Assembly: GCA_963753485.1 (NCBI GenBank)
Contig: CAVWCL010000010.1
Location: 1-64,000 of the forward strand
Direction of reading: 5' to 3'
Length of the DNA: 64,000 bases
From: CAWDLX01 sp963753485
GTDB lineage: Bacteria; Actinomycetota; Actinomycetes; Mycobacteriales; Micromonosporaceae
A program made the position numbers and the translations under genes. This document shows, one piece after another, positions 43,945 to 55,423 of the stretch (position 1 is the stretch's first letter; every line of letters starts with the position of its first letter). The notes under the pieces were generated by a model, which saw only the letters and a list, made by a program, of their open reading frames with translations, had not been told where the DNA came from and made no database searches.

Positions 43945-45216
43945 GTGCGGGTGCTGGTGATCGGATCGGGTGGCCGCGAGCACGCCCTGGTCCGGGCGCT
44001 GGCGGCCGACCCGACGGTCACCGCGGTGTACGCCGGGCCCGGCAATCCCGGTATCGCCGGGCTGGCTGGCTTGTGCGCCGTCGACCCGATCGACCCGACT
44101 GCGGTGGCCCGCCTCGCCCTCGGACTCGGGGTCGACCTGGTGGTGGTCGGTCCGGAGGCGCCGCTGGTCGCCGGCGTCGCCGACGCGGTACGGGCCAGTG
44201 GGATCGCCTGCTTCGGCCCGTCGGCCGCGGCCGCCCGCATCGAGAGCTCGAAGGCGTTCGCGAAGGAAGTGATGGTCGCGGCGGGTGTGCCGACCGCGGC
44301 CGCCCGGGTCTGTACCTCACCCCGGGAGGCGGCCGAGGCGCTGGCCCACTTCGGCCCGCCGTACGTGGTCAAGGACGACGGGCTCGCCGGTGGCAAGGGG
44401 GTCGTGGTGACCCGGGAGCTCAGCACCGCCCTGGCGCACGCCCGCGCCTGCGGGACGGTGGTGGTCGAGGAGTTCCTGGACGGGCCCGAGGTGTCGCTGT
44501 TCGTGGTCACCGACGGCGTCGCGACCCGGGCCCTACTGCCGGCACAGGACTTCAAGCGGCTGGCTGACGGCGATCATGGCCCCAACACCGGTGGCATGGG
44601 CGCCTATTCGCCGCTGCCGTGGTTGCCGGACGGCACCGTCGACCGCGTGATGTCCACTGTGGTGCATCCCACGCTGGCCGAGCTGCGGGCGCGTGGGGCG
44701 CCGTTTCAAGGGTTGCTCTACGTCGGGTTGGCGCTGACCGGCACCGGCGAACGGGTGGTGGAGTTCAACGCTCGATTCGGTGATCCGGAGACCCAGGCTG
44801 TGCTCGCTCTGCTGGCGACACCGCTGGGCGCCCTGCTGCGGGCCGCGGCCACCGGTATCCTCGCCGAGCACCCCCCGTTGCGCTGGCACGACGCGGCCGC
44901 GGTCGTGGTCGTCCTGGCGGCCGCGGGCTACCCCGGCGCGCCGCGCACGGGCGATCTGGTGACCGGGGCCGAGGACGATGCAGTCCTGCACGCCGGCACC
45001 GCCCGGGACGACCAGGGTCGGCTGCGCTCCGCCGGCGGCCGGGTGCTGGACTGCGTCGGTGTCGCCGCGGACCTGGCCGCCGCTCGTCAGCGCGCCTACG
45101 AACTGGTCCGTCTGATCACATTGGACGGTGCGCAGTACCGGACAGACATTGCGTCGGCCGCGAGCGAAAGCCCCCTCGTCACCCGGGACGGGGTCTGGGC
45201 CGCCGGCCCGCCATAG
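43945..45216 (+). CDS. purD: Phosphoribosylamine-glycine ligase (GAR synthetase)
   Basis: A 423-residue ATP-grasp enzyme. It opens with VLVIGSGGREHALVRAL. The ATP-grasp part includes VVKDDGLAGGKGVVV and FNARFGDPETQAVL. It ligates glycine to phosphoribosylamine in purine synthesis step 2. The GTG lies nine bases after purA without an obvious strong ribosome site. Length is usual for the family. Confidence 0.96.
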   Translation: MRVLVIGSGGREHALVRALAADPTVTAVYAGPGNPGIAGLAGLCAVDPIDPTAVARLALGLGVDLVVVGPEAPLVAGVADAVRASGIACFGPSAAAARIESSKAFAKEVMVAAGVPTAAARVCTSPREAAEALAHFGPPYVVKDDGLAGGKGVVVTRELSTALAHARACGTVVVEEFLDGPEVSLFVVTDGVATRALLPAQDFKRLADGDHGPNTGGMGAYSPLPWLPDGTVDRVMSTVVHPTLAELRARGAPFQGLLYVGLALTGTGERVVEFNARFGDPETQAVLALLATPLGALLRAAATGILAEHPPLRWHDAAAVVVVLAAAGYPGAPRTGDLVTGAEDDAVLHAGTARDDQGRLRSAGGRVLDCVGVAADLAAARQRAYELVRLITLDGAQYRTDIASAASESPLVTRDGVWAAGPP

Positions 45217-45223
45217 GAGTCCG

Positions 45224-45682
45224 CTACCGCGGTGCCAGCCCGAGCAGGCGGTCCACGATGGCGGCAAGGTCGGGCGGTTCGAGGCGATCGGCGAGCCCGG
45301 CCAGATCGGCGGTCGCGAACCAGGCATGCCCTCGCAGCGTGGTCACCTCGTCGGGGAGCAGGCCGTCGCGGCCGATGACCGGCGTCTCGCGGTCGAAACG
45401 GGCCAGGAAGAACGGCTCAGGTCCGAGGAAGCGCCGACCGTTCCAGATCGTGTCGCGAGCGACCACGAGCTCGGTCGGGTCGATCGCGTCCGGGTCGAGT
45501 CCGGTCTCCTCGACCAGTTCCCGGCGGGCCGCCGCGTACGGGGTCTCGCCCGCCTCGATGCCGCCACCGGGTGGCTCCCACAGCAACGATCCGTCGTACG
45601 GGTCCTGCCAGTGCAGCAGCAGCATCCGCCCGGACCGGTCCAGGCAGACGATCCTGACCGCGGGCCGGCTGACCGTCTCCAC
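45224..45682 (-). CDS. Nudix hydrolase
   Basis: A 152-residue Nudix protein. The box reads GGGIEAGETPYAAARRELVE followed by ETG, holding the metal-binding Glu residues. It hydrolyses a nucleoside diphosphate linked to another group; the substrate is not predictable. It starts with GTG and is convergent with purD. Confidence 0.9.
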   Translation of the reverse strand: METVSRPAVRIVCLDRSGRMLLLHWQDPYDGSLLWEPPGGGIEAGETPYAAARRELVEETGLDPDAIDPTELVVARDTIWNGRRFLGPEPFFLARFDRETPVIGRDGLLPDEVTTLRGHAWFATADLAGLADRLEPPDLAAIVDRLLGLAPR

Positions 45683-45710
45683 CGGCCAACCCTACGCCTG
45701 GGCAGCCGCG

Positions 45711-46928
45711 CTACCGAAGCTGCGCACCGCTGATGGCCCGGGCGATCACCAGTCGCTGGATCTCACTGGTACCCTCGAAGATCGTGTAGATCTTCGCGTC
45801 CCGGTACCACCGCTGCACCGGGTGGTCGCGCACATAACCGGCGCCACCGAGGATCTGCACCGCCTTCTCGGTCACCGCCACCGCGACCTCGCCCGCCTTG
45901 AGCTTGGACATCGACCCCTCGCCGGCCTCGAACGGCTGATTGTTGCGGCCCATCCAGGCGGCCCGCCAGACGAGCAGCCGGGCGGCATCGATCTCGGTGC
46001 GCATGTCGACCAGCGCGAAGGCGATCCCCTGGTTCTCCACAATCGGCCGACCGAACTGGATCCGGGTCCTGGCGTAGGCGAGCGCGTACTCGTACGCGGC
46101 CCGGGCGATGCCCAGGGCCTGCGCGCCGACGGTCGGGCGAGTCAGCTCGAAGGTCCGCATCGCGGCCTGGGACCCCGAGCTCTGACCCGACCGGGTCCGG
46201 GCCAGCCGGGCTTCCAGGGCCTCCCGGCCGCCGAGCAGGCAGGAGCCGGGCACCCGGACATCGTCGAGGAAGACATCCGCGGTGTGCGACGCCCGCAGGC
46301 CGAGCTTGCGCAGCTTGCGGGATCCGGACAGGCCCGGGGTACCGGGCGGTATCACGAAGGCGGCCTGACCGCGGGCGCCGAGGGCCGGATCCACCGAGGC
46401 GGTCACCACATGCACATTGGCGATGCCGCCGTTGGTGGCGAACGCCTTCTGTCCATTGAGGACCCATTCGTCGGTGGTCGGCTGGTGGACCGCCCGGGTG
46501 CGTACGGCGGCGACATCCGACCCGGCCTCCGGCTCGGTGGCGCAGAACGCGCCGAGCTTGACCGCGGACGGGTCGCCGAAGCACTGCGGCACCCACTCGA
46601 CCAGCTGCTCGGGCGTACCCGACCCGTAGATCGCGGCGACCGCGAGTGAGGTGCCCATGATCGCCATTGCCAGGCCGGCGTCACCCCAGAACAGCTCCTC
46701 CTGGGCCAGGCAGGTGGAGAGTCCGCTCGGGTCGTTGTAGGTGTTGGACAGGAACTCGAAGCCGTAGAGGCCGACCTTCGCCGCCTCTTCGATGATCGGC
46801 CAGGGCGTCTCCTCGCGCTCGTCCCATTCGGCGGCGGCCGGCCGCATCACCTGTTCGGCGAAGCCGTGCACCCAGTCGCGCAACTCGCGCTGCTCGTCAC
46901 TGAGGTGCAGGGAGAACTCGGCCGCCAT
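45711..46928 (-). CDS. Acyl-CoA dehydrogenase
   Basis: A 405-residue flavoprotein of usual length. GAFCATEPEAGSDVA binds FAD, QILGGAGYVRDHPVQRWYRD and IYTIFEGTSEIQRL are near the C-terminus; the Glu of IFEGTSEIQ is the likely catalytic base. It oxidises an acyl-CoA to the enoyl-CoA. The SCP2 gene lies four bases upstream on the same strand, suggesting a lipid or steroid degradation pair. Confidence 0.93.
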   Translation of the reverse strand: MAAEFSLHLSDEQRELRDWVHGFAEQVMRPAAAEWDEREETPWPIIEEAAKVGLYGFEFLSNTYNDPSGLSTCLAQEELFWGDAGLAMAIMGTSLAVAAIYGSGTPEQLVEWVPQCFGDPSAVKLGAFCATEPEAGSDVAAVRTRAVHQPTTDEWVLNGQKAFATNGGIANVHVVTASVDPALGARGQAAFVIPPGTPGLSGSRKLRKLGLRASHTADVFLDDVRVPGSCLLGGREALEARLARTRSGQSSGSQAAMRTFELTRPTVGAQALGIARAAYEYALAYARTRIQFGRPIVENQGIAFALVDMRTEIDAARLLVWRAAWMGRNNQPFEAGEGSMSKLKAGEVAVAVTEKAVQILGGAGYVRDHPVQRWYRDAKIYTIFEGTSEIQRLVIARAISGAQLR

Positions 46929-46932
46929 CCGG

Positions 46933-47385
46933 TCAGCTCTTCGGCAGGTCGAACAGGTTGGCCACGTTGGCCGCCAGGCCCAGGTCCCCCTTCGCCTTGA
47001 GCTTGCCGGTCATGAACATGGTCATGGGGTTGGCGCTGCCGGTGATGAGGGTCAGGAAGTCCGGGCCGGCGAGGGTGAAGGTGACCTTGGGCTCGGTGCC
47101 GCTCGGTCCGGAGACCGAGCACGCCCCGTCGGCGATGGCGACGTCATAGACGTCGGTGGCGCCTTCGGCGCCGCCGGTGATGTTCCACTGCACCACCGCG
47201 TTCGTCGCCCCGGCCCGGTCGGCTCGGAACCGCGTCGGCAGCTGATGGAAGATCGCGTCAAGGATCTCCCGGCGCCGTGGTCCGGCCATGACCTCCTCGA
47301 GCTGGCCGCGGGAGGCCGTGGTGACCAACGCGGCGAACTCCTCGGGCTCGAGGGCGTCGAAGACGGCGGTGTCGAACTCGGTCAT
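46933..47385 (-). CDS. SCP2 sterol-binding domain protein
   Basis: A 150-residue protein. The C-terminal SCP2 fold is seen in VVQWNITGGAEGATDVYDVA, then GPDFLTLITGSANPMTMFMT and GKLKAKGDL. SCP2 domains bind acyl-CoA or sterol-like lipids. It precedes the acyl-CoA dehydrogenase in an operon with a four-base gap and may hand substrate to it (inference). Confidence 0.85.
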   Translation of the reverse strand: MTEFDTAVFDALEPEEFAALVTTASRGQLEEVMAGPRRREILDAIFHQLPTRFRADRAGATNAVVQWNITGGAEGATDVYDVAIADGACSVSGPSGTEPKVTFTLAGPDFLTLITGSANPMTMFMTGKLKAKGDLGLAANVANLFDLPKS

Positions 47386-47497
47386 GGGTCACCCCTCGTG
47401 GCGGCGGCTAACTTACCGAGGAGTAACCCTACGACCCGAGCCAGCGGGCAGCAAGCCGCGGGCCGGCGGCGGCCCGGCCGGCGACTAGGTTGAGGGA

Positions 47498-48922
47498 GTG
47501 AGCGCCAGCATCGACAACGTCCTGGCAGCGCGGTACGCCTCGGCGGAGCTGGCGGCGATCTGGTCGCCGGAGGAGAAGGTACGCGCCGAGCGGCGGCTGT
47601 GGCTGGCCGTGCTCAGCGCCCAGCGCGATCTGGGCGTCCCGACGCCCGACGGTGTGCTCGAGGCGTACGCCGCCGTGCTCGAGCGGGTGGACCTGGCCAG
47701 CATCGCGGCGCGGGAGCGGGTCACCCGCCACGACGTCAAGGCACGCATCGACGAGTTCGCGGCCCTGGCCGGGCACGAGTACATCCACCGGGCGATGACC
47801 TCGCGGGATCTCACCGAGAACGTCGAGCAGCTGCAGATCCGGGCATCGTTGATCCTGGTACGCGAGCGCATGGTGGCGGCGTTGGCGCGCCTCGCGAGCC
47901 GGGCGTTGGAGTATGACGACCTGGTCCTGGTCGGCCGGACCCACAATGTGCCGGCCCAGGCCACCACGCTGGGCAAGCGGTTCGCCACCGCCGCCGAAGA
48001 GCTGGTCATCGCGTACGACCGGATCTCGGAGCTGATCGAGCGGTATCCGCTGCGTGGTATCAAGGGCCCGGTCGGCACCGCGCAGGACCAGCTCGACCTC
48101 CTCGGCGACCCGGCCCGGGTGGTCGAGCTGGAGCGCGCCGTCGCCCACCACCTGGGTTTCGCGCACACGCTGACCAGTGTGGGGCAGGTCTACCCACGTT
48201 CACTCGACTTCGATGTCGTCTCGGCGCTGGTGCAGGCGGCGTCGGCGCCGGCATCGCTGGCGGTCACCATCCGACTGATGGCCGGGCAGGAGCTGGTCTC
48301 CGAGGGCTTCCGCGCCGGCCAGGTCGGCTCCTCCGCGATGCCGCACAAGATGAACACCCGCTCCTGCGAGCGGATCTGCGGGCTCGCCGTGGTTCTGCGC
48401 GGGTATGCGTCGATGATCGGCGAGCTCGCCGGCGGTCAATGGAACGAGGGGGACGTCTCCTGCTCGGTGGTGCGCCGGGTGGCGCTGCCGGACGCGTTCT
48501 TCGCGGCCGACGGGTTGTTCCAGACCACATTGACTGTGCTCGATGACTTCGCGGCGTTTCCGGCGATGATCGGGCGCGAGCTCGACCGGTACCTTCCTTT
48601 CCTGGCCACCACGAGGATCCTGGTCGCCGCGACCCGGCAGGGGGTGGGTCGCGAGGCGGCCCATGAGGCCATCCAGGAGCACGCGGTGGCGGTCGCGGTG
48701 GCGATGCGGGAGGCGCCGGTCGGCGGCGAGGAGCTGGTGGATCGGCTGGCCGGCGACCCGCGGCTCCGGCTCGACCGGGCCGACATCGAGGCCCTGGTCG
48801 CCGACCGGGTCAGCTTCGCCGGCCTGGCATCACAGCAGGTGCATGCGGTCGCCGACCGGGTGGCGGCGATCGTCGCCCTGCATCCCGGTGCCGGCGCCTA
48901 CACCCCGCACGCCATCGTCTGA
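47498..48922 (+). CDS. purB: Adenylosuccinate lyase
   Basis: A 474-residue member of the fumarase/aspartase superfamily. MTSRDLTENVEQ and VGRTHNVPAQATTLGKRF carry conserved residues, and GSSAMPHKMNTRSCERI is the flexible signature loop with the catalytic Ser. It acts twice in purine synthesis (SAICAR cleavage and adenylosuccinate cleavage). The GTG start lacks a strong ribosome site. It sits alone between convergent/divergent neighbours. Confidence 0.95.
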   Translation: MSASIDNVLAARYASAELAAIWSPEEKVRAERRLWLAVLSAQRDLGVPTPDGVLEAYAAVLERVDLASIAARERVTRHDVKARIDEFAALAGHEYIHRAMTSRDLTENVEQLQIRASLILVRERMVAALARLASRALEYDDLVLVGRTHNVPAQATTLGKRFATAAEELVIAYDRISELIERYPLRGIKGPVGTAQDQLDLLGDPARVVELERAVAHHLGFAHTLTSVGQVYPRSLDFDVVSALVQAASAPASLAVTIRLMAGQELVSEGFRAGQVGSSAMPHKMNTRSCERICGLAVVLRGYASMIGELAGGQWNEGDVSCSVVRRVALPDAFFAADGLFQTTLTVLDDFAAFPAMIGRELDRYLPFLATTRILVAATRQGVGREAAHEAIQEHAVAVAVAMREAPVGGEELVDRLAGDPRLRLDRADIEALVADRVSFAGLASQQVHAVADRVAAIVALHPGAGAYTPHAIV

Positions 48923-48995
48923 GCGGGCGCGCCGGCCATTGTGACCAATCTGGACAGTGTCGGCAGCTGGCCCGCGACCCTGTCAGACTGAGCGC

Positions 48996-49601
48996 GTGCA
49001 GTGGATCACGGCAGCGCTCGCCGCTTTTGTCTTGATCGTTCCGGTGGAGCTGCCGGACAAGACCTTCGTCGCCACGCTCGTGCTCGCCACCCGGTACCCA
49101 CCGCTGCCGGTCTGGATCGGCGTGGTGATCGCGTTCGGCGTCCAGTCGGCGATCGCCGCCGCCGCCGGGCGGCTGTTGACCCTGCTGCCGACGCGGCCGG
49201 TGCAGCTGATCGCCGCCGGGCTGTTCCTGATCGGAGCGATCATCATGTTCCGCGGCGCCCGCCGGGCGGACCTGGAGCGGGAGAACACCGAGCGCGAGTA
49301 CGCCAGTCGGGTGAGTGCCGCCCGCAGCGGGGTGCGGGCAGCGACGTTCAGCTTCCTTGTGCTTTTCACAGCTGAATGGGGGGACTTGTCGCAAATTCTA
49401 ACCGCCAGCCTGGTCGCCAGCGGCCAACCGGCGTGGCCCGTCTTCGTCGGCTCCTGGGCCGGTCTCGCCGTCGTCTCCGGCGCCGCGGTCCTCCTCGGCA
49501 AGGTCCTGCTCCGCCGGGTCCGCCTCGCGGTCGTGCGGTTCGTGGCCGCCGGCGTCTGCGCCCTGCTCGCCGCGGTCACCGCGGTGGCCGCCTTCGCCTG
49601 A
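48996..49601 (+). CDS. TMEM165/GDT1-family (UPF0016) cation transporter-like protein
   Basis: A 201-residue membrane protein with about six spans in two halves. The paired motifs are VELPDKTFVATLVL near residue 16 and TAEWGDLSQILTASL near 127; the family consensus is E-x-G-D-K/R-T/S. The second copy has Leu where Lys/Arg is usual, and the first has Pro for Gly. Relatives move Mn2+ or Ca2+ across membranes. The GTG start is directly at residue 1 of the first helix. Confidence 0.8.
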   Translation: MQWITAALAAFVLIVPVELPDKTFVATLVLATRYPPLPVWIGVVIAFGVQSAIAAAAGRLLTLLPTRPVQLIAAGLFLIGAIIMFRGARRADLERENTEREYASRVSAARSGVRAATFSFLVLFTAEWGDLSQILTASLVASGQPAWPVFVGSWAGLAVVSGAAVLLGKVLLRRVRLAVVRFVAAGVCALLAAVTAVAAFA

Positions 49602-49680
49602 CGAGCGGGACCTGGGGTGATCCGGGGGCTGGCCAGGCCCGGTAGGCTGTGACCCGCCCGCAGCAACGTCAGGAGAGGCC

Positions 49681-49956
49681 GTGGCACGCGTTGTCGTCGA
49701 TGTCATGCTGAAACCGGAGATCCTCGACCCGCAGGGGCAGGCGGTCGCGAACGCGCTGCCACGCCTGGGTGTCACCGGTGTCACCTCGGTGCGCATCGGA
49801 AAGCGGATCGAGATTGAGTTCGCCGGGCCGCCGGACGAGGAGCAGGCCCGCCAGATCGCGGACCGGCTGCTCGCCAACCCGGTGATCGAGGACTTCACGA
49901 TCCGCGTCGACCGTGCGGATCCGGCCGGCGCGACCAGTCCGGCCGCCTTCGCCTAG
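49681..49956 (+). CDS. purS: Phosphoribosylformylglycinamidine synthase subunit PurS
   Basis: A 91-residue PurS. VDVMLKPEILDPQGQAV and VTSVRIGKRIEIEF are typical. It bridges PurQ and PurL in the FGAM synthetase complex. TAGGCT at 49643-49648 is a likely -10 box, and AGGAGAGG lies before the GTG. First gene of purSQL. Confidence 0.94.
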   Translation: MARVVVDVMLKPEILDPQGQAVANALPRLGVTGVTSVRIGKRIEIEFAGPPDEEQARQIADRLLANPVIEDFTIRVDRADPAGATSPAAFA

Positions 49957-49970
49957 CCGAGGAGTGCACG

Positions 49971-50716
49971 ATGGGCGTCAACATCGGCGTGGTGACCTTC
50001 CCCGGTTCGCTCGACGACCGGGATGCGGTCCGCGCGGTCGCGCGGTCCGGCGCCACGCCGATCCGGCTGTGGCACGCGGACAGCTCCCTGCACGGGGTCG
50101 ATGCGGTGGTCCTGCCCGGCGGCTTCTCCTACGGTGACTACCTGCGCTGCGGCGCCATCGCTCGGTTCTCCGCGGTGATGGACACGCTGGCCGATGCCGC
50201 CCGCGGCGGGCTGCCGGTGCTCGGCATCTGCAACGGCTTCCAGATCCTCTGCGAGGCCCACCTGCTGCCTGGTGCGCTGACCCGCAACCAGCACCTGCAT
50301 TTCCGCAACCGCGACCAGCGCCTCACCGTCGGCAGTACCTCTTCGGCCTGGTCCAACGCGTTCGTGCCCGGTCAGGAGATACTCATCCCGGTCAAGAACG
50401 GCGAGGGCTGCTACGTGGCCGATGCGCACACGTTGGACGAGCTGGAGACCGAGGACCGGGTGGTGGCCCGCTACCTCGGCGACAATCCCAACGGCTCGCA
50501 GCGAAGCATCGCGGCGATCCGCAACGAGGCGGGCAACGTGGTCGGCATCATGCCGCACCCCGAGCACGCCGTCGATGCGCTGACCGGTCCATCGCTGGAC
50601 GGGCTCGGGTTCTTCACGTCGCTCTTGCGCCATGTCCTCGGTCCCGACGCCGTCGCGGCCGCGACGGCGTCAAAGGGCCCGGCGACGGCGCCGGCGGGCG
50701 TCGGAGGTGGGTCGCG

Positions 50717-50720
<4 letters not shown>
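49971..50720 (+). CDS. purQ: Phosphoribosylformylglycinamidine synthase subunit PurQ
   Basis: A 249-residue class I glutamine amidotransferase. The nucleophile Cys is in LGICNGFQIL, the His/Glu pair in GIMPHPEHAV. VVTFPGSLDDRDA opens the protein. It supplies ammonia to PurL. The Ala/Gly-rich tail of about 20 residues is an extension. ATGA overlap with purL. Confidence 0.96.
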
Positions 50721-53185
<2,465 letters not shown>

Positions 53186-53312
53186 CCGCCGACCGAGCCA
53201 ACCGGAGTCAGCCGGTCGGGCCGGCTGCGCTTCGTGCGTGGATCTTGGTCATTGATGGCGGTCGGGACAACCATCAGTGTCCACGATCGGCTGGAAGTCG
53301 CCGGGCGCGAGC

Positions 53313-54764
53313 TCAGTTGTCGAGCCAGTCGACCCGCTCGGTCGGCGGTTGGACGGGGCGCTGGCGTGGGTCGTACGGGTCCGGCTGGCCGTGTGCGGTG
53401 GGCCCGGGGCCGGCGGGCCCGTAGCCCTGCTGGTCGTAGCCGGGCTGGCCGTACGCCTGCGGGCCGTAGCCGTTGGCGTACGGGTCCTGCTGGCCGTAGT
53501 TGGGCGGGCCACCCCCGGGGTAGCCCGGTCCGGGCCCCCCTGGTCCGGGCCCTCCGGGTCCGGGGCCCCCCGGGCCGTATCCGGGCTGGCCGCCGTACTG
53601 GCCGGAGGCGTAGGGATTCTGCCCGTACCCGGGCGGCGGCACCCGGCCGTGGGTCTGGGTCGGCACGTCGGCCAGGGGCGACCGGGCGATCATGGTGCGG
53701 TCGGCGCCGGGGCGACCTCGACCCGCGCCGGTGGGATCGCCCCGCCGCTGCGGGGGATGCGGCGGGCGCGGTCCGCCACCGCCGCGACCGGGCGGGGGAC
53801 CGCGGCGACCGCCGGGTCGCGGCGGACCCGGCGGCTTCCCGGCGTCATCACCCCGCCGGCGGACGAAGAGCAGCACGATCGCGCCGATGCCGAGGGCGAC
53901 CAGCACCGCTCCAATGGCGATCAGGATCCAGGACAGGCCGCCACCGCCCGCCGAGCCGGCGACCGGCTGGTTGCTCTCCAGGGCGGCCGTGGGCGGCCCG
54001 CTGGTCGCGCCCGGGCTCGGGGTACCGGAGGGCGTCGGGCTGCCGGACGGGCTCATGGCGAAGCGCAGGTTGGTGATCGACTGACCGGCCGTTGTCTGCG
54101 CCGTCGAGGGCAGGTCGGAGAAGCCGTCCTTGGTGACGATGAACGCGACCAGGCCGGGTGTGATCGGCTTCTCCGGCTTTGATGTGATCTTGAAGTTGCC
54201 GTCCTTGTCCGTGCCGACCTGCCAGTTCTGCGCCGGTACGGCCGAGTCCTGCGCGGAGACCTTGGCATTGGGGATGCCGGCGCCGGTGAAGATGTTCACC
54301 ACCCGCCCCGAGAGCTCCGGCACGAACGACTGGGCGGCCGGACCTTGAACGGACAAGGGAGCATTAGTGCTGCCGTGATCTGAGCCAATCGTGGCGTCAA
54401 TCTTGACTTGGCCGCTACGCGTCTGACCTGACGGCACGTTGCCGGCGTGCAGGGTGGCGACGAACTCGGTGGGGTTGCCGGTTGGTACGAACTGGGCGAA
54501 CGTGCACTTGCCCTGGCACGTCATAACCCCGGCCAACTCGCCGGTGAAAGTGACCTGGACGTTAGCCTGACCGCCCGTGTCCGTTCCAACTGTGTACTTG
54601 AGCGTCGTGGTATCGCCTGAGGTGAGCGACCCGTTGTCCAGCAACGTGATGACGACCTGAGGGGAACTTGCCTGTGCCGGGCCGGCGATGCCGACCAGGC
54701 CCGCCGTCGCCACGGCGGCGACGACCACAGCGCGAATGACCCACGCACGACGGTGCGTACTCAC
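53313..54764 (-). CDS. Secreted membrane-anchored protein with carboxypeptidase-regulatory-like domain and PGY-rich tail
   Basis: A 483-residue surface protein. The signal peptide (AVVVAAVATAGLVGIAGPAQA) is near residues 10-30. A beta-rich part (about 30-155) and a CarboxypepD-regulatory-like domain (ELSGRVVNIFTGAGIPNAKV) follow. The membrane anchor LSWILIAIGAVLVALGIGAI is near 282-301. The tail is basic, then highly repetitive (GPGGPGPGGPGPGGPGPGYP, and QQ/YG-rich). The GTG has GGAAGGGG upstream. Its role is unknown; the tail resembles phase-separating or partner-binding sequences. Confidence 0.72.
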   Translation of the reverse strand: MSTHRRAWVIRAVVVAAVATAGLVGIAGPAQASSPQVVITLLDNGSLTSGDTTTLKYTVGTDTGGQANVQVTFTGELAGVMTCQGKCTFAQFVPTGNPTEFVATLHAGNVPSGQTRSGQVKIDATIGSDHGSTNAPLSVQGPAAQSFVPELSGRVVNIFTGAGIPNAKVSAQDSAVPAQNWQVGTDKDGNFKITSKPEKPITPGLVAFIVTKDGFSDLPSTAQTTAGQSITNLRFAMSPSGSPTPSGTPSPGATSGPPTAALESNQPVAGSAGGGGLSWILIAIGAVLVALGIGAIVLLFVRRRGDDAGKPPGPPRPGGRRGPPPGRGGGGPRPPHPPQRRGDPTGAGRGRPGADRTMIARSPLADVPTQTHGRVPPPGYGQNPYASGQYGGQPGYGPGGPGPGGPGPGGPGPGYPGGGPPNYGQQDPYANGYGPQAYGQPGYDQQGYGPAGPGPTAHGQPDPYDPRQRPVQPPTERVDWLDN

Positions 54765-54903
54765 GCTCCACGCCCCTTCCGGTACGTCCCCGCGCACCCC
54801 GATCCTGCAGCGTGCACCGCTGGCAACTATGCCTTGTCGGCGCCCCGTTCCGCGACCCAGGGCCGGCGGTTTGTCGTCCTCTGTCGAGCCGTATCGTCCG
54901 GTC

Positions 54904-55275
54904 ATGTCCGGCAACCGGATCAATTCTTCCGCTGTGTCCGCCACGGTGAAATCGGTCTCTGCCGGGGCCCCGGTCGCCGAGTCCGAGCTGCGCGATGCCG
55001 TCCGGGCGCTCCTCACCGTGCTGCGGCGCGGCGCCCCCGGCCGTTCGGTTGAGGTGCGGGTGCCGCCGTACGGCGCGATCCAGTGTGGGCCCGGCCCCCG
55101 GCACACCCGCGGCACGCCGCCGAATGTCGTCGAGACCGATCCGGTCACCTTCGTGTTGCTCGCCGCCGGCCGGCTGGAGTGGGCCGAGGCGGTGCACACC
55201 GGGCGGGTCCGGGCCAGCGGCAACCGGGCCGACCTCTCGCCTTACCTGCCGTTCTGGCCACCCGGCGCCGGCTGA
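54904..55275 (+). CDS. Sterol carrier family protein
   Basis: A 123-residue protein. Its core (LRDAVRALLTVLRRGAPGRS, then VEVRVPPYGAIQCGPGPRHT and FVLLAAGRLEWAEAV) matches small actinomycete SCP-like proteins that usually lie next to purF. It ends with LSPYLPFWPPG. It precedes purF on the same strand by about 150 bases. Function unknown. Confidence 0.75.
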   Translation: MSGNRINSSAVSATVKSVSAGAPVAESELRDAVRALLTVLRRGAPGRSVEVRVPPYGAIQCGPGPRHTRGTPPNVVETDPVTFVLLAAGRLEWAEAVHTGRVRASGNRADLSPYLPFWPPGAG

Positions 55276-55423
55276 ACGCGCCACGCCGGCAATCTTCGCC
55301 GGCGGTCGCGCCGGGCAGCCGCGTAGACTACGCAGGTGTGGTGCCCTGCTCGGGCTGGCCGGGCGGCTGCCATCGACCCCTTCCGGCGTGTGTGGCGCCA
55401 CCTGATCGAGCGAGGAGCGGCAG

